NCBI GenBank assembly: GCA_025362765.1
Contig: JANYFI010000262.1
Location: 1 to 8,562 of the forward strand
Reading direction: 5' to 3'
Origin: Ferruginibacter sp.
GTDB taxonomy: Bacteria; Bacteroidota; Bacteroidia; Chitinophagales; Chitinophagaceae
DNA: 8,562 nucleotides
The notes beneath the pieces are model-generated. The model worked only from the letters and a program-made list of their open reading frames with translations, searched no databases and was not told the origin of the DNA. Numbering within the stretch: position 1 is the first letter of the stretch; every line of letters starts with the position of its first letter. The position numbers and the translations under genes are program-made. Below are positions 5,715 through 8,562 of this stretch, in pieces.

Positions 5715-7154
5715 ATGATAAAAAAATTAGACAAGCTAATTATCCGGTCATTTATAGGGCCATTTATTGTAACCTTCTTCATCACTTTTTTTGTGTTGAT
5801 GATGCAGACCTTATGGAAGTATATTGATGACCTGGTGGGTAAGGATCTTGACCTGTTTACCATTGCCCAGTTTTTATGGTATGCCAGCGCCTCCCTCCTA
5901 ACCCTTGCAATGCCGATTGCCATCCTTATTTCATCTATCATGACGTTTGGTAATCTCGGTGAAAGTTTTGAACTGGTAGCTATCAAATCTTCGGGCATTT
6001 CTTTATTGCGTTTTATGCGCCCGCTGATATGGATAACGCTGTTGCTTTGCGGCATTACTTTTTTATTCGCTAATTATGTTATCCCCTATGCTACGTTGAA
6101 ATTCAAAACCATTTACTACGATATCTCTTTTAAAAAGCCTGCACTCAATTTAAAACCCGGAACTTTTTATAAACAAATTCCTGGTTATGCAATTAAAATA
6201 AGTAAAAAAGATGCAGATGGTAAAACCATTCACGATGTGGTGATTTATGAGCAGCAAAGCCAGTTACAGGACAACAGTATCATTGCAGAAAGTGGCGTAA
6301 TGAAATTGTCAGCAGATCAAAAATACCTTGAGTTTACTTTGTTAAACGGCAACCGCTATCAGGAACGCGGCAACACAATGGATACCGCCACAGAATTTAT
6401 CCGCATGGGATTTAAAGAATACAAAAAGTTGTTTGATATTTCTTCGCTGCAAATGATGAAGACTTCCGATACTGTTTTTAAAAATGATTATAAGATGTTA
6501 AGCATTCGTTTGCTCGGACAAACAATCGACAGCATACAAAAACAAAAAGACAGTCTTGGCAAAAAATTAAATAATGAAATCGCCAACCAACTGCATTACC
6601 TGCAGGTGCCGGATAATATTTGGAAACAAGTACCCATAATCAAAAATGATTCCACCGTTTTTTTAGCAACCATTCCTGATTCATTAAAAACGAAAGTTTA
6701 TGAAGGGGCACTTGCCATAGCTTATTCTCTAAAAAACAATTACCAGATTTCCGGTAACGAAATAGATGCAAAACGCGATGGCATAAAAATCGGGCTAATT
6801 GAATGGCACCGTAAATTTTCTCTTTCACTGGCAACCCTTGTATTATTTTTTATAGGGGCGCCGTTGGGATCTATCATACGAAAAGGTGGACTGGGTATGC
6901 CCCTGGTAATTGCTATTATTTTCTTTCTTATTTTTCACCTGCTGAATATGTTTGGTGAAAAATTCGCCAAGGAAAACCTGGCAAGTCCATTTGTTGGCAT
7001 GTGGTTGGCAGTACTGGTATTAACGCCACTCGGTATTTTTTTAACTTATAAAGCCATGCATGATTCGGCTTTGTTTAATAAAGAATTTTATTACCGGACT
7101 TTAAAAAACATGCGCCTGTTTTTTACCCCGGCTGTTAATAAACTAAAAAAATAA
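5715..7154 (+). CDS. LptF/LptG-family permease (lipopolysaccharide transport)
   Basis: This is a transmembrane subunit of the LptB2FG ABC exporter, which extracts lipopolysaccharide from the inner membrane and passes it to LptC and the periplasmic bridge. The 479 residues show the family layout: three N-terminal helices (about 9-34, 52-77, 100-122), a large periplasmic domain (about 125-365) of mainly beta sequence, and three C-terminal helices (about 368-388, 394-414, 425-446). The conserved GAPLGSIIRKGGLG (381-394) follows the fourth helix, and EWHRKFSLSLATL precedes it. SFELVAIKSSGISLLRFMRP (84-103) is the cytoplasmic coupling-helix region. The insert around 240-350 makes it longer than the roughly 360-residue Escherichia coli proteins. 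LptF and LptG cannot be told apart here, so no symbol is given. The partner and the ATPase are not in the window. The superoxide dismutase gene follows after 39 bases and may be co-transcribed. Confidence 0.93.
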   Translation: MIKKLDKLIIRSFIGPFIVTFFITFFVLMMQTLWKYIDDLVGKDLDLFTIAQFLWYASASLLTLAMPIAILISSIMTFGNLGESFELVAIKSSGISLLRFMRPLIWITLLLCGITFLFANYVIPYATLKFKTIYYDISFKKPALNLKPGTFYKQIPGYAIKISKKDADGKTIHDVVIYEQQSQLQDNSIIAESGVMKLSADQKYLEFTLLNGNRYQERGNTMDTATEFIRMGFKEYKKLFDISSLQMMKTSDTVFKNDYKMLSIRLLGQTIDSIQKQKDSLGKKLNNEIANQLHYLQVPDNIWKQVPIIKNDSTVFLATIPDSLKTKVYEGALAIAYSLKNNYQISGNEIDAKRDGIKIGLIEWHRKFSLSLATLVLFFIGAPLGSIIRKGGLGMPLVIAIIFFLIFHLLNMFGEKFAKENLASPFVGMWLAVLVLTPLGIFLTYKAMHDSALFNKEFYYRTLKNMRLFFTPAVNKLKK

Positions 7155-7193
7155 GCAATAGTTAGTTACATTTATATCATAAATAAATAAATC

Positions 7194-7940
7194 ATGAAAC
7201 AATCATCACGCAGAAATTTTATCGCACAATCTGCCCTGGCAGGTTTGGGAACTTTGATAGCATTGCCTTCGCTGGCTGCAAACATTGGTTCAGAAAATAC
7301 ATTAGCTAATCCATTTTCTTCACCGATTAAAACCGGGTTTGATCAACAACCTTTACCCTATGCATACAATGCACTGGAGCCGTTGATTGATACCCTTACC
7401 ATGGATATCCATTATAACAAACATGCCGCTGCCTACAGTAAAAATGTAAAAGAAGCAGCGCAGGCAGAAAGCGTTGACATAACGAAACCGTTGGAAGATG
7501 TGTTAAGCAATGTGTCAAAATATTCGGTAAAAATGCGCAATAATGCAGGTGGCCATTATAACCATGAAATGTTTTGGAAACTGTTATCAGCTGACGCCAC
7601 TACGCAACCGGATGCTACATTACTTGCAGCAATCAATACCAGTTTTGGGTCGCTTGATGAATTAAAGAAACAATTTAACACCGCCGCTACCGGCAGGTTC
7701 GGCAGTGGGTGGGCGTGGTTGATATTGACCGCTGATAAAAAACTCGCCGTAACATCTACTCCCAACCAGGATAATCCGCTAATGGATATCGCAGAAAAAA
7801 AAGGTTTCCCATTGATGGGGCTTGATGTGTGGGAACACGCTTATTATCTTAAATATCAAAACCGCCGGGCTGATTATATTGCAGCTTATTGGAAATTGCT
7901 AAACTGGAAAACCGTTTCCGAAAGATTTAACAGTATCTAA
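7194..7940 (+). CDS. sodA: Superoxide dismutase, Mn/Fe type, with twin-arginine signal peptide
   Basis: It converts superoxide to oxygen and hydrogen peroxide. Residues 1-29 look like a Tat signal: SRRNFI (5-10), a hydrophobic stretch (SALAGLGTLIALPSLAA), probable cleavage near 28-29. The mature part is a complete Fe/Mn SOD (LPYAYNALEPLIDTLTMDIH at 54-73). Metal ligands, by alignment to E. coli MnSOD from memory, are H73, H124 (NNAGGHYNHEMFW), D211 and H215 (DVWEHAYYLKY); second-shell H77 and Y81 are present. The outer-sphere glutamine falls in TPNQDNP (Q192), with glycine in NNAGG, the manganese-type arrangement, though cambialistic activity is possible. Export would place it in the periplasm or attach it to the envelope. 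The gene follows the permease by 39 bases, with no consensus promoter seen between, and ends in a strong terminator. Confidence 0.95.
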   Translation: MKQSSRRNFIAQSALAGLGTLIALPSLAANIGSENTLANPFSSPIKTGFDQQPLPYAYNALEPLIDTLTMDIHYNKHAAAYSKNVKEAAQAESVDITKPLEDVLSNVSKYSVKMRNNAGGHYNHEMFWKLLSADATTQPDATLLAAINTSFGSLDELKKQFNTAATGRFGSGWAWLILTADKKLAVTSTPNQDNPLMDIAEKKGFPLMGLDVWEHAYYLKYQNRRADYIAAYWKLLNWKTVSERFNSI

Positions 7941-7966
7941 AATACTTAGCACTACTATATAGTTTT

Positions 7967-7996
7967 ATGCCCGCCTTACCGGCGGGCATATTTTTT
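7967..7996 (+). terminator. Rho-independent terminator after sodA
   Basis: ATGCCCGCC pairs perfectly with GGCGGGCAT (9 bp, GC-rich) around a 5-base loop, followed after one A by six T (7991-7996). It lies 26 bases beyond the sodA stop codon. It ends the sodA transcript and probably that of the permease gene too. Confidence 0.92.
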
Positions 7997-8016
7997 GAAA
8001 GAAGATCAGATAGTAG

Positions 8017-8045
8017 CTTTTTGCCTGTAAAAATTTGGCAAAAGG
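8017..8045. repeat. Hairpin with 9-bp stem
   Basis: CTTTTTGCC pairs with GGCAAAAGG (seven perfect pairs plus one G-U and one outer C-G) around an 11-base loop. No T-tract follows in either direction, so it is not a usual terminator. It may be part of a larger structured element with the hairpin at 8079-8129. Confidence 0.5.
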
Positions 8046-8078
8046 AATGAAACAAAAACAGGTAATACCTTAATTGGC

Positions 8079-8129
8079 TCAGCCTTTGCAATAGAGGCTT
8101 CTCTTCGAGGCAACTATAGCAAAGGCTGA
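8079..8129. repeat. 51-base long hairpin, possible structured RNA or palindromic element
   Basis: The outer stem is 11 perfect pairs (TCAGCCTTTGC with GCAAAGGCTGA). After one A-A mismatch, ATAG pairs with CTAT. A 2x2 internal loop (AG opposite AA) follows, then GCTTC pairs with GAGGC (one G-U), closed by a 5-base loop. AATT lies on both flanks (8072-8075, 8132-8135). No U-run follows on either strand, so termination is unlikely. It could be a small RNA, a leader structure of the peptidase mRNA, or a copy of an interspersed palindromic repeat. I recognise no known RNA family or integron attC ends. Confidence 0.6.
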
Positions 8130-8206
8130 TGAATTGGGATGCAATCGTACAAACGAAGATAGGAGTTGTAATGTTGCATGAAGGGTATTTTTATTTTTTT
8201 AGCAAT

Positions 8207-8214
8207 TATTTTTG
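8207..8214 (+). promoter_or_regulatory. Possible -7 promoter box for the M20 peptidase gene
   Basis: TATTTTTG matches TAnnTTTG exactly, about 83 bases ahead of the peptidase ATG. The nearest upstream TTG (8174-8176) is 30 bases away, which is too far for a normal -33 element, so this is a weak call. If real, the hairpins at 8017-8129 would be upstream of the transcript. Confidence 0.3.
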
Positions 8215-8296
8215 TTTTTAAAACAGTGTACTTTTAAGACTATAAAACTTAACTTCCACTTTTTATAAAAACTATTTACCTAAATATAATATTGAT

Positions 8297-8562
8297 ATGC
8301 AAGTTTGGAAAGACTACCAGGAAAAACACAAGGATCGCTTTTTAAATGAATTGCTGGAACTGCTGCGGATACCGAGCATCAGCGCAAAAACAGAGAATAA
8401 AAATGACATGATTCAGTGCGCCGAAGCAGTAAAGCAACGCCTGCTGGAAGCTGGTGTTGACAAAGTGGAAATTTACCCAACAGAAGGACATCCCATTGTA
8501 TATGCTGAAAAAATTATTGACCCAAACAAACCAACAGTGCTGGTTTACGGGCATTATGATGT
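8297..8562 (+). CDS. M20-family metallopeptidase (dipeptidase), 5' part only
   Basis: The first 89 codons of a zinc peptidase that continues beyond the right edge. The start MQVWKDYQEKHKDRFLNELL is typical of the M20 dipeptidase/CNDP-like group, followed by LLRIPSIS (22-29), a motif seen at the N-terminus of most M20 enzymes, then the helix CAEAVKQRLLEAGVDKVEIY. The sequence ends in VLVYGHYDV (81-89), which carries the first zinc-ligand motif H-x-D (H86, D88). Full-length relatives are about 450-460 residues. No signal peptide is seen, so it is probably cytosolic, cutting dipeptides or related amide bonds; the substrate cannot be told from this fragment. Confidence 0.9.
   Translation, partial: MQVWKDYQEKHKDRFLNELLELLRIPSISAKTENKNDMIQCAEAVKQRLLEAGVDKVEIYPTEGHPIVYAEKIIDPNKPTVLVYGHYD

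Larger units (their letters stand above)
7997..8296 (+). other. Gene-free stretch with several hairpins
   Basis: About 300 bases between the sodA terminator and the M20 peptidase start, with no convincing gene on either strand. The left part (8017-8180) is less A/T-rich and holds hairpins at 8017-8045 and 8079-8129, plus a weaker arrangement at 8139-8179 (ATGCAA with TTGCAT, enclosing TCGT/ACGA). The right part (8185-8296) is very A/T-rich and looks like a promoter and leader for the peptidase gene. Confidence 0.6.

Noticed and set aside
5687..6055. Minus-strand frame of 122 codons upstream of the hypothetical gene
   Set aside because: It overlaps the N-terminal membrane helices of the permease and has no protein-like features of its own.
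8079..8129. Integron attC site or intrinsic terminator
   Set aside because: The ends lack the attC core sites and no integrase or cassette is near; no T-run follows the stem on either strand.
8342..8554. Minus-strand frame of 70 codons near the right edge
   Set aside because: It is opposite the M20 peptidase start, which carries clear family motifs.

Overview
The window looks like chromosomal DNA from a member of the Bacteroidota, most likely Chitinophagaceae or a close relative. This rests on recognition of protein families, not a database search. The evidence is a short primary sigma factor of the Bacteroidota type that begins [15 protein letters not shown], an ECF sigma factor of the Chitinophaga style paired with a barrel-like membrane protein, a Bacteroidota-type START-like protein, A/T-rich leaders with no clear Shine-Dalgarno sequences, and a few matches to the Bacteroidota promoter consensus (TTG, then TAnnTTTG).

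Left part (1-2132), reading leftwards: an ECF sigma factor gene (1244-1717) overlaps by 20 bases the start of a gene that runs off the left edge (1-1263). The second protein has a short cytoplasmic tail, one inner-membrane helix, a long low-complexity linker and a C-terminal domain rich in beta strands that resembles an outer-membrane barrel. The two probably form a regulatory pair. The sigma gene has an oddity: coding similarity to sigma region 2 continues 42 codons upstream of its first ATG, but no ATG, GTG or TTG lies in that stretch. The upstream spacer holds short repeats that may be regulatory sites.

Middle (2133-4414), also leftwards: ffh (signal recognition particle GTPase), preceded by the primary sigma factor rpoD. 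A strong terminator hairpin separates them, and a consensus-like promoter lies just upstream of that hairpin.

Right part (4665-8562): a START-like/SRPBCC protein reads rightwards and overlaps tail-to-tail a leftward gene of unknown function. Divergent from the latter are an LptF/LptG-family permease for lipopolysaccharide transport and then a superoxide dismutase with a twin-arginine signal peptide, closed by a strong terminator. About 300 bases without a gene follow, containing several hairpins, one of them 51 bases long with a perfect 11-bp outer stem. The window ends in the first 89 codons of an M20-family metallopeptidase.

Most of the window is ordinary housekeeping and envelope genes. 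The points most worth a second look are the sigma factor/membrane-barrel pair, the missing start codon of that sigma factor, the structured non-coding stretch near 8017-8180, and the promoter and terminator packed together ahead of ffh. No mobile element, CRISPR array, tRNA or rRNA was seen.
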